Below, piece by piece: positions 44,472 through 56,813 of a stretch of 64,000 nucleotides of DNA. Below the pieces are notes generated by a model. The model searched no databases, was not told the DNA's origin, and saw nothing but the letters and a program-made list of their open reading frames with translations. This DNA is from Sabethes cyaneus (Eukaryota > Arthropoda > Insecta > Diptera > Culicidae), in NCBI RefSeq assembly GCF_943734655.1, contig NC_071353.1, forward strand, positions 80,940,409 to 81,004,408, written 5' to 3'. A program made the position numbers and the translations under genes. The first letter of the stretch is position 1. Every line of letters starts with the position of its first letter.

Positions 44472-45278
44472 AAAAGCAATGTGACCCTGAGTCATATGAG
44501 TTCATGTATGGTGTTTATGCAGTCTGTGATATTAGTAACTTGTTACATTAAAGTTAATTTTTATAACGGTGTTGGAAAATATGAATGATGTAAACCCCAT
44601 ACCAGTTAGAAACAAGTGTTATGGATAGTTTGTTTTGGTACTTACAAAACGCGCGTACCCACTGTGGTATGTATGTTTCTAACAGCGATTTTTGATCCAC
44701 TTTCTTTTGAACTGCTGATTGCTGATTTTTGCGATGCAACGAGCCAATTGAACAAAATTTGACGCTACCAAGTGTAGGTCTAGAGCTTGTGCATGACTCA
44801 CTACAAATACATGTGTGTTGTTCAACCATTGTAAGATTTGAAATATTGTTTTCCATATGTTTTCCTAATTTGTGTCGTTGCTGTCATTGGAAAAAATTAA
44901 AACGTTAATCAGTTTATATGAGCAAACCGAAATTTGATAGTAGATCATTTTTATGTTACGATAGGAAAACAATCAAAAAGCACTCATATAAGTGCGAGTT
45001 TTTACTATCAAGTGATATAACTGTTGCGAAGATAAGTGCAAAAATCCTTTTTGATAGATGAAGAAAGTTTCGAATTAAATGAATTTTCAACATGTCTCCG
45101 GTAAAGGAAATGAGGTTGATTTTTTAAAAGGGTGTAAGGTGGATGCGCCTGTAATAGTTGGTGTACCTGTAATAGTGGTAGAACAATGTTTGTCACTATT
45201 TTCGGCTATATTGGATTTATCTACTAATATCAAATATTTCAGAATTAGTTAAGAGACATCTACAATGAGATACTTTTT
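44472..45278. other. Unassigned DNA
   Basis: A 100-aa minus frame (44554-44856) has no domain I recognise and weak coding character. Nothing else seen. Confidence 0.4.
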
Positions 45279-46551
45279 GACGTAGGACTACGTCTTACGG
45301 CAAGTTTTGAGATAGGGTGTCATTCCAAAAAATCGAAGAATGCGAGCGTCACGAAAAATGAAAGGTTTTGAGCGCTAATAGCTCAGCGGTTTTCCGATCG
45401 ATTTTCAATATTCTTACACCAATCGATCGGAAAATCTTCTAGGAATTGACCCAAATGAAGAAAAGTATGGATTCTTAATGTTGAACTATTGAAAATTGAA
45501 AATAATGAGCCTATGTTTTACCAGAATTCTCGCTTCGTGATTGGTTGGAAGATTCTTTGCGATGATCTAAACCTATACCAATTTGATATTTGTGCTTGGA
45601 AAGTAAACCAAATCAAGTGACAAAGTTTCCTCATTTCAACAAGAATTCTTAACACCGCGGTTAAACCTAGATCATTTTGATGTCCTTGCTTGGGAACTAT
45701 TCCAGAAAGAGTGACAAATCCCCCTCGTACCAACAGATTTCTTACGAACGCGATTAAACCTAGTCCAATTTGATGTCTGTGTTAGGGAAGTGTGCCAGAA
45801 AAAGTGACACAAGTTCATTGTCCCAACAGATCGCAAATTCTTTACTCTGCGAGACGATTAAACCTTGGCGAATTTGATATCTGTGTTGGAAAAATGTGCT
45901 ACAGCTGTAATGTTCGGTTATAAGACGACTCTGTATGAAGGTGAAATTAGTCATCATCGATTCTGCCAATTTCAAAAGCAGTTTTTTTGTTTGAAACAAA
46001 ATTTCGGTTTATGAAAATATATTCGCTATGTTCAGATTGGCAAGAAGAATGCGGTATATACATTTTTATAAACACAATCCCGCTTTTGGGCCGAAAAACT
46101 GCTTCCGAAATTTGGATTTCCGACGAAAAGTCAATGACTGCTAGTTTCCCGTGAATACGCATGCTTACCGTTTCATTAGAAGTGTAGTGAAAAGATGTGC
46201 TGTTGATAAAATAGGATTGAATTGGTGAAATCCCTTCAACGTGGGGAACCATTGGTAATAAAAACAATCTTTAATGTCAGTAAGGTAGCAGGAAAGCAAT
46301 AGTTTGTGTTCTTGATTTTGTTAAATTGTTTTCAAATGCACAATCTTTTGAGAATTGAACGTATGCAATGTTACTATTTTGATAAATGTTACATACAACG
46401 CATATAGCATCTATATATGTTGCATATAGTATGTATACATGAAGAATCGAATGATTACAAGCATGAATACATGCTACTATCACTACAAAGAGTCTTAGGT
46501 AGTCCTGCGTCACCTATATATGCGGTCGTGTCTTGTACACAACCCCTCTGA
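45279..46551 (-). mobile_element. HP-A element, copy 3 (long variant)
   Basis: Reverse orientation: hairpin at 45279-45294 after a T-run, tandem core, a ~220-bp extra block (about 45940-46160) shared with copy 2, and 5' end ...CCCCTCTGA at 46551 followed by a T-run. Frames such as 45947-46267 are translations of the repeat. Confidence 0.8.
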
Positions 46552-47195
46552 TTTTTTTCTAAAACTTTTAAAATTCAGTGATGATTGTTCATTACTGTGT
46601 AAGAGTGGAAGTATTACATAGTAAGACTCCTATTTGAATTCAATCTAAACCATATTTTTATTTTCCATTATAAAGAAAAGTTTAAAAGTCGTGCTATTGT
46701 GTCTATAAATGATACGTTATTGTAAGGTATTTTATGGAGAAATAAACGCTGGTTTCTTCGCTCTTGTTTAGTTATTGAAGGTTTGATTTTATTATTTTTT
46801 TCTTGTTTTGAGATTTTCAATATTTTGAGACCAGGACATAAACTTTTTTTCAAATTTGTATAAGCCTAAATCAGTCTACAATAGCACTCCGTATCGGTAG
46901 TTTTTTTAAAAAGTGAACCACCCGACTCGAAAAATAACTTCTATAACAGAAAGTCTTTTACCATAAGGTAGATTAAATCGGGGTTTTCAACATTTTGAAC
47001 TGAAAAGTACTGACTCAGTACAATGGCGTTTCGCACTTAAAAAAAAGTTGAAAATAAAAAGTTAATCTGAAGTTAGACTGCAATTTAAGAAGGGATAGCT
47101 ATAAGTACAATGAGCCTCGGATCGATTTTTTTTCGAAATTTGCTTAGTAGATGAAATGAATAATATTGAATATATACACAAATTTGTATTCTTAC
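46552..47195. other. Probable intron DNA downstream of the exon
   Basis: AT-rich with no recognised repeat. Directly follows the splice donor at 47191-47195 (minus strand). A 61-aa minus frame has no support. Confidence 0.4.
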
Positions 47196-47382
47196 CTGAT
47201 CTATACTAGGAGACCTGATTTGCTCTTCTTTCGATTGGAAATTTTCCAACCGTTTTGGACTTCTTGGTGTACGAGGATACAGTTCAAATAATCCATACAT
47301 CTCCTGGGCGGAAATGTTCAATAAACATGTTTTCTGAACGATGTCAACAACAGCAAATCCATATTCATTGCCGTAAGCCATT
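47196..47382 (-). CDS. Internal exon of a tomosyn/STXBP5-like gene
   Basis: A 187-bp open segment bounded on the minus strand by acceptor ...ATTGTAG (AG at 47384-47383) and donor CAG|GTAAGA (GT at 47195-47194). One base completes the upstream codon, then 62 codons: MAYGNEYGFAVVDIVQKTCL, LNISAQEMYGLFELYPRTPR, SPKRLENFQSKEEQIRSPSI, DQ. The pattern GN..G.AVVD..QKT.LL followed by LYG...Y.R.PRSPK is what I recall from tomosyn/STXBP5, an Lgl-family WD40 protein that binds syntaxin and restrains SNARE-driven exocytosis. The Met is internal, not a start. It begins in phase 2 and ends in phase 0. No other exon of the gene is visible in the window. Identity is from memory of the family. Confidence 0.7.
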
Positions 47383-47811
47383 CTACAATAATATATATAT
47401 ATATATATAAATTATTAATAATAACTAGTGACAATAAATAATGGTACAGTAAAGTATTTTTTTACATGGTTTGTTTTTTCGAATGTTAAGAACGGTGCAA
47501 CTAAGGGATCATTCATTTATTTCTCAATACATTTGGGAGAAGCCCGACATTCGTCATGTATTTTGTAAATGGTCCCTAAGTTGCACCGTTCTTGAGTAAC
47601 TGAAAAAAACAAACCGTGTAAAAAAAGACTTCAGTGTATGTATGATTAGGAATAAATAAATAGTCATTAGTAGCGTGTAGTCCACGTGGCTCTGTGGTAA
47701 GAATAGTCGGCCTCGTTGCATTTTAATAACCGACTGCGATCGATAGACTGATAAAGAAGAGTAATATCTAAAGACGGTTAATACCCAAGGCTTTGTTTTT
47801 TTCCTTTGTTA
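47383..47811. other. Probable intron DNA upstream of the exon
   Basis: Holds a short (TA)n at 47389-47410 close to the acceptor, and paired blocks GAACGGTGCAAC / GTTGCACCGTTC (about 47490 and 47580) forming an inverted repeat with TAGGGACCATT-like sequence. No gene. Confidence 0.45.
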
Positions 47812-47900
47812 TACTATGGCAAAGGTTTAGGAGTTGGATGAAAAACACGAAATTGATTCGAGGGCCGGGGGTCAGAACACACACAGACACACACACCTAT
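47812..47900 (-). repeat. MS-G-like end fragment with CACACA
   Basis: CCTTTGTTATACTATGGCAA, GAGGGCCGGGGGTC and ACACACACAGACACACAC resemble the reverse of the MS-G repeat's right end. It abuts repeat C. Confidence 0.55.
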
Positions 47901-48236
47901 ATATATGGGTCATTCCATCTCAAACGTACACAAAAATCGAAAAAATTGGATCCGACCATCAGCGATTTCCTCCAAAGTTGGCATAATTGTTCATTCCGAA
48001 CCTACAACCAATTTCCCAAAATATTATGCCGATTGATCAATCCCCCTAGCAGTAGCGCTACTATCTTTTTTACAGATTTTCAAAAAAAGTCATTTTGCGA
48101 GTTCAAATATCTCTGAAACAGTTTGATGTGAAGACATGCCAATATACTTTTTCTATGAATTTTTGGCCGCGCAATCGAATGATGTTATCAGTTTTTATCT
48201 AATTTGTCAACATCATACATTTTTTTGACGTAGGAC

Positions 48237-49355
48237 TACGTCTTACGGTAAGTTTTGAGATAGGGTGTCATTCCAAAAAATCGAAAAATGCGTCACGAAA
48301 AATGAAAGGTTTTGAGCGCTAATAACTCAGCGGTTTTCCGATCGATTTTCAATATTCTTACACCAATCGATCGGAAAATCTTCTAAGAATTGACCCAAAT
48401 GAAGAAAAGTATGTATTCGTGATGTTGAACTATTGAAAAATTGAAAATAATGAACCTATGTTTTACCAGAATTCTCGCTTCGTGATTGGTTGGAAGATTC
48501 TTTACGATGATCTAAGCCTATACCAATTTGATATCTGTGCTTGGGAAGTAAGCCAAAACAAGTGACAAAGTTTCCTCATTTCAACAAGATTTTTAAACAC
48601 CGCGATTAAACCTAGGCCATTTTGACGTTCTTGCTTGGGAAGTACGCCAGAAAGAGTAACAAAGCCCCCTCGCCCGCCTCACCACAATAGATCAAAGAAC
48701 TGGTCGCAGTGGTCCAAGGTCCCCAACAAGGAAAAAAAAGCCCCCTCGTGCTAACAGTTCTCTTACGAACGCTATGAAACCTGGTCCAATTTGAGGTCTG
48801 TGTTAGGGAAGTGCGCTAGAAAAAATGACACAAGTTCGTTGCCCCAACAGATCCTAAATTCTTTACTGCGAAACGATTAAACCTAGGCGAATTTGATGTC
48901 TGTGATGGAAAAATGTGCTACAGCTGTAGTGTTCGGTTATAATACGACTCTGTATGAATACGCATGCTTGCCGTTTCATTAGAAGTGTAGTGAAAAGATG
49001 TGCTGTTGATAAAATAGGATTGAATTGGTAAAATCCCTTCAACGTGGGAAACCATGGATAATAAAAACAATCTTTAATTTCAGTAAGGTTAGCAGAAAAG
49101 TAATAGTTTGTGTTCTTGATTTTGTTAAATTGTTTTCAAATTCACAATCTTTTGAGAATTGAACGTATGCAATGTTACTACTTTGATAAACGTTACATAC
49201 AACGCATGTAGCATGTATATATGTTGCATATAGCATGTATACATGAAGAATCGAATGATTACAAGTATGAATACATGCTACTATCACTACAAAGAGATTT
49301 ACGTAGTCCTGCGTCACCTATATATGCGGTCGTGTCTTGTACACAACCTCTCTGA
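48237..49355 (-). mobile_element. HP-A element, copy 4
   Basis: Hairpin end 48237-48252, tandem core, 5' end ...CTCTCTGA at 49355. Sits in a T-run of repeat C whose empty counterpart is at about 50761-50767. It contains a 64-bp LOA tail insertion at 48673-48736. Confidence 0.82.
48673..48736 (+). mobile_element. Solo LOA-type LINE 3' tail (64 bp)
   Basis: CACAATAGATCAAAGAACTG, GTCGCAGTGG and CCCCAACAAGGAAAAA match the 3' UTR end of the LOA copies at 6470-6535 and 57745-57790. AAAGCCCCCTCG flanks both sides (48661-48672 and 48737-48748), a 12-bp target duplication. It is an extreme 5' truncation. Confidence 0.88.
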
Positions 49356-49478
49356 TTTTTTTTTGCAATTTGGAACGAAAAATACGCATATCTCAAAACA
49401 CCCCCAATTTTATTTTCAAATAAATATGCTCAAAATATTCGCCAGAAAATTCTACATAAGAATCACTTAACTAGAAAA

Positions 49479-49640
49479 ATCAGAGGGGTTGTGCACAAGA
49501 CACGACCGCATAGGTGAGGTAGGACCACGTAAGTCTCTTTGTAGCGATAGTAGGATGTATCCATGTATGTAATAATACGATTCTTCATGTATACAAGCTA
49601 CATACGTAACGTTTATCAAAGTAGAAACATTGGGAGTCAT
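49479..49640 (+). mobile_element. HP-A 5' fragment (copy 5)
   Basis: TCAGAGGGGTTGTGCACAAG after CTAGAAAA, GTGAGGTAGGACCACG half-motif, then AGTAACATT-like sequence. It ends abruptly near 49640, with no core or hairpin. It sits at the same point of repeat C (CTAGAAAA) as is intact at 50875-50885. Confidence 0.7.
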
Positions 49641-50010
49641 ATTCATGATTTGATTGAATCTATTTTATTAAAACGAAACCAAGTCAGTAACTAAACCAAA
49701 CAGTATATAAATTTTTATGATATGTTTCTACGTTGAATAGTGCTTTTCCTCTGGTTATCGGTAGACGGTACGCGCGAGTTTTCAAAAAGTTGAACTTTGC
49801 GCAACTTTTCTGCGGCTTACAAAAGAACACTGATAAAGCATTTACAACCTGCAGACGTTTTGGAAGTCACACAGAAAATGTCGCCCGTGACCAGAAAACT
49901 TATTTCCGTCATTTGTCGGTCGTCTGCAATGGCGAAAAATTCAACTTTACCCTCGTTGCCTGTGTTATTATGGTATTAACTGGGCAAGAAAATATAATAA
50001 ACTCTTCAAT
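49641..50010. other. Unassigned DNA
   Basis: A 103-aa plus frame at 49733-50044 and an overlapping frame have no recognisable domain. The plus frame runs across a minus-strand histone stem-loop, so I do not accept it. Confidence 0.4.
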
Positions 50011-50018
50011 CATTGTGT

Positions 50019-50034
50019 GGCCCTTGAAAGGACC
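50019..50034 (-). terminator. Histone 3' stem-loop (H2B remnant)
   Basis: Minus strand GGTCCT-TTCA-AGGGCC followed by ACACAA: six-bp stem with one G-U pair and 4-nt loop, downstream of the H2B fragment. Confidence 0.65.
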
Positions 50035-50139
50035 GATTGTTTGATTATCATAACTCCTGCTTGCAAGAAACTGGCACTAACGCACTTAACGTAATTCTCT
50101 GTTCGGTAAATTGGAGTACCGATAACCTCTAACCAGGCA

Positions 50140-50276
50140 CGGCTTGTTGCAACGGACCAGCCGAAAAGCTTCAGCAGCTATGCGATCAACGAAGCCGTTC
50201 GTGTATGGTCCTGAATCATATTTATTCCAGATATTTCCTCACGGCAGCGAAACGAGTGCTCCAGCTCCAACACACT
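50140..50276 (-). pseudogene. Fused H2A/H2B histone remnant
   Basis: The minus strand first gives VGAGALVSLP (H2A, 50276 to about 50240), then at about 50210-50145 NGFVDRIAAEAFRLVRCNK, which matches the H2B helix region ERIAAEASRLAHYNK. The two genes have been joined by deletion. The same H2A variant sequence (GAGTGCTCCAGCTCCAACAC) recurs at 61246-61265. Confidence 0.78.
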
Positions 50277-50465
50277 GCACTGCACTATGGGGGATTTCCA
50301 TACAAGCAGGCGGACAAAAATATTTTCGAATTTTTCCTAGGATTTTTGACGTTTTTCTAGTTGATATGATTAAAATATGTTGTTAGAGTACATTTGCAAA
50401 CATTTCACGAACATATTTTGAAAAGGGTTTAACTGTTTACCTTTGCCATATGTGAAAAACTAATA

Positions 50466-51120
50466 TGGGTCATTCCATCTCAAACGTTTGGATTCGACCA
50501 TCAGCGATTTCAACCAAAGTTGGCACAATTGTTCATTCCGACCCCACAACCAATTTCCCGAAGTTATACGACGATTGATCAATTTCCCTAGCAATGGCGC
50601 TGCTTACTTTTTTACAGATTTTCAAAAAAAGTCATTTTTCGGGCTTAAATATCTCTGCAACAGTTTGATGTGAAGACATGCCAATATACTTTTTCTATGG
50701 GTTTTTGACCGCGCAATCGAGTGATGTTATCAGTTTTTATCTAATTTGTCAAGATCATACATTTTTTTGCAATTTAAAACCAAAAATGCGAATATCTCAA
50801 AACCCCCCCAATTTTATTTTCAATTAAATATGCTCAAAATATTCCCCAGACAAATTCTACATAAGAATCACTTGACTAGAAAAGACAATATTGGTAGTTC
50901 GGGAGATATGGTGTTTTGAATATCCGGGGCATGCGTTATTCTATCTGAATTATTAGTAAAAGTATGTTTAAATACGTTTACCTGAAGCTGTCAGACATTT
51001 GTATGACTAAATAATGTATTTTAATGAAAAAGATGCATTTTCAACATAGAATCAACATAATAAATTTTGAGGTTCCGGATACTTTTATATGTATTTAAAT
51101 AAAAGTAATAATTTCGTACC
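50466..51120 (+). repeat. Repeat C, copy 2 (uninterrupted)
   Basis: GGGTCATTCCATCTCAAACG through GATCATACATTTTTTTGCAA, CACTTGACTAGAAAAGACAA, GATATGGTGTTTTGAATATC and TTACCTGAAGCTGTCAGACA. Provides the empty site for HP-A copies 4 and 5 and for the MITE at 61939. Confidence 0.8.
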
Positions 51121-51800
51121 AATTTTTATAGTTCTATTATTTAATTGTGCTATTTATTTGTGCAATATAATGCATTTCACTGATAAAATTATTATGGTAT
51201 TTCACTTCTGAAATTATTCGAAACTTCGAAGTAATTTTGAAAATGGCTTTATTAGCACTACGGGAAAACCTAGCCTAAAACGAACGAAATTCAGAAACTG
51301 CCTGGCAATTGATCAAATATAACTGACCTTACGTAAAATTTTCCGGCAAATCTCATGGTGTCCACCCCTTCCTTAATTGTCATCGGAAAGTATTGCTGAT
51401 TTTCCCCTATTCTTAACAATATTTTAACTTAATGGAGTTTATCAGGCCAGTTAAGTTATTCATTCGTCCCATATAAGCTTTGTAAGATTTACCGATATTG
51501 GTCCATAAGTTCAGCAGATCTAGAACATATCTTGAAATAGGCCATAGGTCTAAAAATTCAGCCTACTCAATATGGATTGCAATTTAAAATTTTCGAAGAC
51601 ATTTCTTCGATAAACTTAACAGGAGGGGCGCATGTTTTCTTCATTTAGTTCCATTAACGTTGTATGGAGGAAAACTCGATGGTGACTCCCTATTTATTAT
51701 TTCATATTGAAATCTGTTTAACCCAGTTTCTAAATATGATTATACTAAATGCTTCTTCTGTTGACATAATTTCACGTTGAGCAGTTAGCCGTGTTAGCGC

Positions 51801-52270
<470 letters not shown>

Positions 52271-52839
52271 CGCTGGAAATATATTTAATCTATATTTCGC
52301 AGAGTGGCGCATGGTGGCACGTAATTCTTTCATAAGTTGATAGTATATACCTGAGACTTAACCCAGAAGGAGGAATTAACCTGGAGATATCTGGAGAAAA
52401 AAAGTTCTCGACTAAGAAAGCAGAAAATTCTCTTATTTTTTTATATTTTCCTGCTTCTCATGCTTTTAATTATTATAATTTCTCCTCTAGTCGTCTACAC
52501 AATCTATTTTCCGGAAAGCTCATTTCATTACCTTTCTAATGATATATAATACATAAGATTTAATTTTGGAAATAGTGTTTAAAAATTGATTTGAAAGTAA
52601 ACGTGTTTGAATGGCAAAAAGCGTATATGTCATATCGTTTTTCAACTTTGACAGCCTCTATCTCAGAAACAACATCGACTACAGACTTCCTATTTTGGGT
52701 TTTTCTTAATTGAAGTATTTGCTATCAATAGAAAATTTCATTAAGCGGATTAGTGAAAGTCAGTTTTCTGATTTTTGTCCGCCTGATATCTCATAGTGCA
52801 CTGCACACACACTGCAAAAGTGCACGAGTCGAGCGTGAC

Positions 52840-52935
52840 TGTTGGCGGTAGCTCATCTAGCGTTTGAATAACGCTGTTCGCCGGCTTACCTCGTGGTATG
52901 TACCAAAGCAAGCGACAATAATCGGCTACATCTAT
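52840..52935. promoter_or_regulatory. Histone H2A/H2B intergenic remnant
   Basis: TAGCGTTTGAATAACGCTGTTC...CAAGCGACAATAATCGG parallels the H2A-H2B spacer at 19315-19390 (AGCGTCTAAATAATGCCGTT...CAAGCGACAAGAATCGAC). It shows the TIR element split a histone locus. Confidence 0.65.
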
Positions 52936-53310
52936 TTTTCATGGTCCTTCATTCTATCATGTACGTAAAATAAAATAGAGCAATTCAATTTCAGTCTGAG
53001 CAAAAGAGCAAAGTTACCAGTGAGCCGTTCGCCTTTTGCTGCCAAAGAAAAATTACGCTACGTATTATTACTGTAGCATTGGTGATGGATAAATTTGTGT
53101 TGCTAAAGAAAACCGAGTGAAAAGCCCTAAATTCCAAGTTTCCTAGGTTCATCAATTACCGAAAACCGTTCTTTGAAGAACGAACAAATTCTCATATGAA
53201 GATGCAAAAGATGTTACTAAACCCATGTGTGGCGCGTGATATCGACTACGTGTGGTTAAAAGAAGTAACTTTTTGATATTGACCCTGTTCCGAAGGCTAG
53301 ACAGCCTTTT
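52936..53310. other. Unassigned DNA, possibly histone flank
   Basis: AAATTACGCTACGTATTATT...AACCGAGTG and nearby have no recognised gene. Confidence 0.4.
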
Positions 53311-54215
53311 GACGTAGGACTACGTCTTACGGCAAGTTTTGAGATAGGGTGTCATTCCAAAAAATCGAAAAATGCGAGCGTCACGAAAAATGAAAGGTTT
53401 TGAGCGCTAATAGCTCAGCGGTTTTCCGATCGATTTTCAACATTCTTACACCAATCGATCGGAAAATCTTCTAAGAATTGACTCAAATGAAGAAAAGTAT
53501 GGATTCTTGATGTTGAACTATTGAAAAATTGAAAATAATGAACCTATGTTATACCAGAATTCTCGCTTCGTGGTTGGTTGGAAGATTCTGTATGATGATC
53601 TAAACCTATACCAATTTGATATCTGTGCTTGGGTAGTAAGCCAAAACAAGTGACGAAGTTACCTCATTTCAACAAAATTTCTTAACACCGCGGTAAAACC
53701 TAGACCATTTTGATGTCCTTGCTTGGGAAGTACGCCATAGAGAGTGACAAAGCCCCCTCGTGCCAACAGATTTCTTACGAACGCGATTAAACCTAGTCCA
53801 ATTTGATGTCTGTGTTAGGGAAGTGTGCCAGAAAAAATGACACAAGTTAGTTGTCCCAACAGATCGCAAATTCTTTACTGCGAGACGATTAAACCTCGGC
53901 GAATTTGATATCTGTGTTGGAAAAAATGTGCTTCAGCTGTAGTGTTCGGTTATAATACGACTCTGTATGAATACGCATGCTTGCCGTTTCATTAGAAGTG
54001 TAGTGAAAAGATATGCTGTTGATAAAATAGAATTGAATTGGTAAAATCCCTTCAACGTAGGGAACCATTGGTAATAAAAACAATCTTTAATTTCAGTAAG
54101 GTAGCAGGAAAGCAATAGTTTGTGTTCTTGATTTTGTTAAATTGTATTCAAATGCACAATCTTTTGAGAATTGAACGTATGCAATGTTACTACTTTGATA
54201 AATGTTACATACAAC
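53311..54215 (-). mobile_element. HP-A copy 7 (left arm of inverted duplication)
   Basis: Hairpin end at 53311-53326 and tandem core, truncated at GTTACATACAAC. It shares private variants with the copy at 54835-55735, such as ATTCTGTATGATGATC and AAGTGACGAAGTTACC; the 66-aa frames in the two arms differ by one residue. Confidence 0.85.
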
Positions 54216-54409
54216 TATGTTAGCGGGATAAAACTGACCAAATATCCATAACCAGCTATTGCTTTCGGCCAAGAAAACAATAAATTATACTAAAATCGAT
54301 GCTACATTCAGTTGTTTCGAACTTGGCATATGCGGCATGCTACATCCGAAAATCGTATTTTAGGGTCACCGATTTAATGCTAATTCACTGAAATATTAGT
54401 TGCTAAATG

Positions 54410-54614
<205 letters not shown>

Positions 54615-54834
54615 GGATACATTTCTTGGTTGATTTAAACATTAATTGTTTCCAATGTATAAATAATTTTAGAAAAAATGATCATTTTATCCAACGCGTT
54701 TTTGCTGCATCGAATAGGAAAAGATGCAATGTGTGCCTAACAGACGTCTTGCATGTGTGTGTAGCAAAAGCCCTATCATTCGATTCTTCATGTATACATG
54801 CTATATGCAACATATATACATGCTGCATGCGTTG

Positions 54835-55735
54835 TATGTAACATTTATCAAAGTAGTAACATTGCATACGTTCAATTCTCAAAAGATTGTGCATTTGAAT
54901 ACAATTTAACAAAATCAAGAACACAAACTATTGCTTTCCTGCTACCTTACTGAAATTAAAGATTGTTTTTATTACCAATGGTTCCCTACGTTGAAGGGAT
55001 TTTACCAATTCAATTCTATTTTATCAACAGCATATCTTTTCACTACACTTCTAATGAAACGGCAAGCATGCGTATTCATACAGAGTCGTATTATAACCGA
55101 ACACTACAGCTGAAGCACATTTTTTCCAACACAGATATCAAATTCGCCGAGGTTTAATCGTCTCGCAGTAAAGAATTTGCGATCTGTTGGGACAACTAAC
55201 TTGTGTCATTTTTTCTGGCACACTTCCCTAACACAGACATCAAATTGGACTAGGTTTAATCGCGTTCGTAAGAAATCTGTTGACACGAGGGGGCTTTGTC
55301 ACTCTCTATGGCGTACTTCCCAAGCAAGGACATCAAAATGGTCTAGGTTTTACCGCGGTGTTAAGAAATTTTGTTGAAATGAGGTAACTTCGTCACTTGT
55401 TTTGGCTTACTTCCCAAGCACAGATATCAAATTGGTATAGGTTTAGATCATCATACAGAATCTTCCAACCAACCACGAAGCGAGAATTCTGGTATAACAT
55501 AGGTTCATTATTTTCAATTTTTCAATAGTTCAACATCAAGAATCCATACTTTTCTTCATTTGAGTCAATTCTTAGAAGATTTTCCGATCGATTGGTGTAA
55601 GAATGTTGAAAATCGATCGGAAAACCGCTGAGCTATTAGCGCTCAAAACCTTTCATTTTTCGTGACGCTCGCATTTTTCGATTTTTTGGAATGACACCCT
55701 ATCTCAAAACTTGCCGTAAGACGTAGTCCTACGTC
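54835..55735 (+). mobile_element. HP-A copy 8 (right arm of inverted duplication)
   Basis: Mirror of 53311-54215, ending in hairpin GACGTAGTCCTACGTC at 55720-55735. A LOA-type LINE follows directly. Confidence 0.85.
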
Positions 55736-55740
55736 AAAAG

Positions 55741-56803
55741 TCTTTTGAAGCGAAAGAAATTTCACTAGGTGCCTTCCTTGACATAGAAGGCGCATTTGAT
55801 AATTCATCTCATAATTCAATGATTACGGCTATGACGAAACGTGGTTTCGATATATCCATTATCGACTGGATTAGCGAAATGTTATCAAAAAGGGAGATAT
55901 CAGCAAGCCTTGGAAGCTCATCTATAAGCATTAGAGCAGTAAACGGTTGCCCACAAGGAGGCGTAATATCACCTCTACTGTGGTCTTTAATAGTTGATGA
56001 TCTTCTTCAAAAGTTGACGGCGCTAGGCTTTGAAATAATTGGCTTCGCAGATGATATAGTCATAATTGTTCGAGGAAAATTTGATTCTATTATCGCTGAC
56101 CGAATGCAAATGGCTTTAAATTTGATTTCATCATGGTGTGATAGGCAGGGTCTCAGCATAAATGCCAATAAAACTACTATCATACCATTTACGAGAAGGA
56201 AAAAATTTACATTAAATAACATCAGATTGAAAGGAACACTTTTAAAACTTTCAGACACTGTTAAATATCTTGGAGTATTTCTTGACAGAAAACTCAATTG
56301 GAACACACATCTAGAGCAAGCAGTAAACAAAGCAACAAATGATCTATGGATATGTAAAAGAACGTTTGGTAAGCAATGGGGACTGAAACCGAAGATGATC
56401 CATTGGATCTATTCGGCCATTGTCAGACCCAGGATTACCTATGCTTCGTTGGTCTGGTGGCCAAAAACGAAAGAGAAAACTACCCAAACAAAGCTGGAAA
56501 AACTTCAAAGGCTAGCCACTCTCTCAATAACGGGTGCAATGAGAAGTACACCTTCGAAGGCATTGGATGCTTTACTCTATATACTTCCATTGCATCAGTT
56601 TATACAATTAGAAGCTGAAAAAAGTGCTCTGAGGATCAAAAGATCAAAGAACCTTTTTAAAGGGGACTTAACAGGTCATCTCAGTATTCTAAAAACTATT
56701 AGTATAAATCCTCTTGTAACCAGTAATGAAGATTGGATGGAGAAAAAATACAACTTCAACCGAATATTTCGTGTATTTGACCCTAGACGTGATTCCTGGG
56801 AAG
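55741..56803 (+). pseudogene. Reverse transcriptase part of the LOA LINE
   Basis: RT motifs: AFLDIEGAFDN (catalytic Asp), NGCPQGGVISPLLWSLIVDD, GFADDIVII (FADD catalytic pair), LSINANKTTIIPF, KYLGVFLDRKLNWNTHLEQA, WGLKPKM and VRPRITYASLVWW. The frame is lost at 56804-56813 because TCCTGGGAAG is duplicated in tandem (56794-56803 and 56804-56813), adding 10 bp. Without that repeat the frame would run on into RNase H. Confidence 0.9.
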
Positions 56804-56813
56804 TCCTGGGAAG

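Larger units (their letters stand above)
47908..49475 (+). repeat. Repeat C, copy 1, split by HP-A copy 4
   Basis: TGGGTCATTCCATCTCAAAC start, then GACCATCAGCGATTTC, GTTGATGTGAAGACATGCC and TAATTTGTCAACATCATACA. HP-A copy 4 interrupts at 48237-49355, after which GCAATTTGGAACGAAAAATA continues. The uninterrupted form is at 50466-50890. Confidence 0.8.

Noticed and set aside
44554..44856. 100-aa minus frame
   Set aside because: No domain or conserved pattern seen; AT-rich codons expected by chance in this length of sequence.
47690..47760. tRNA-like stretch with TGGCTCTGTGGTAAG
   Set aside because: A-box-like only; no B box at the right distance and no cloverleaf by eye.
49733..50044. 103-aa plus frame as a gene
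   Set aside because: No recognised domain, overlaps a minus-strand histone stem-loop region, no splice or promoter evidence.
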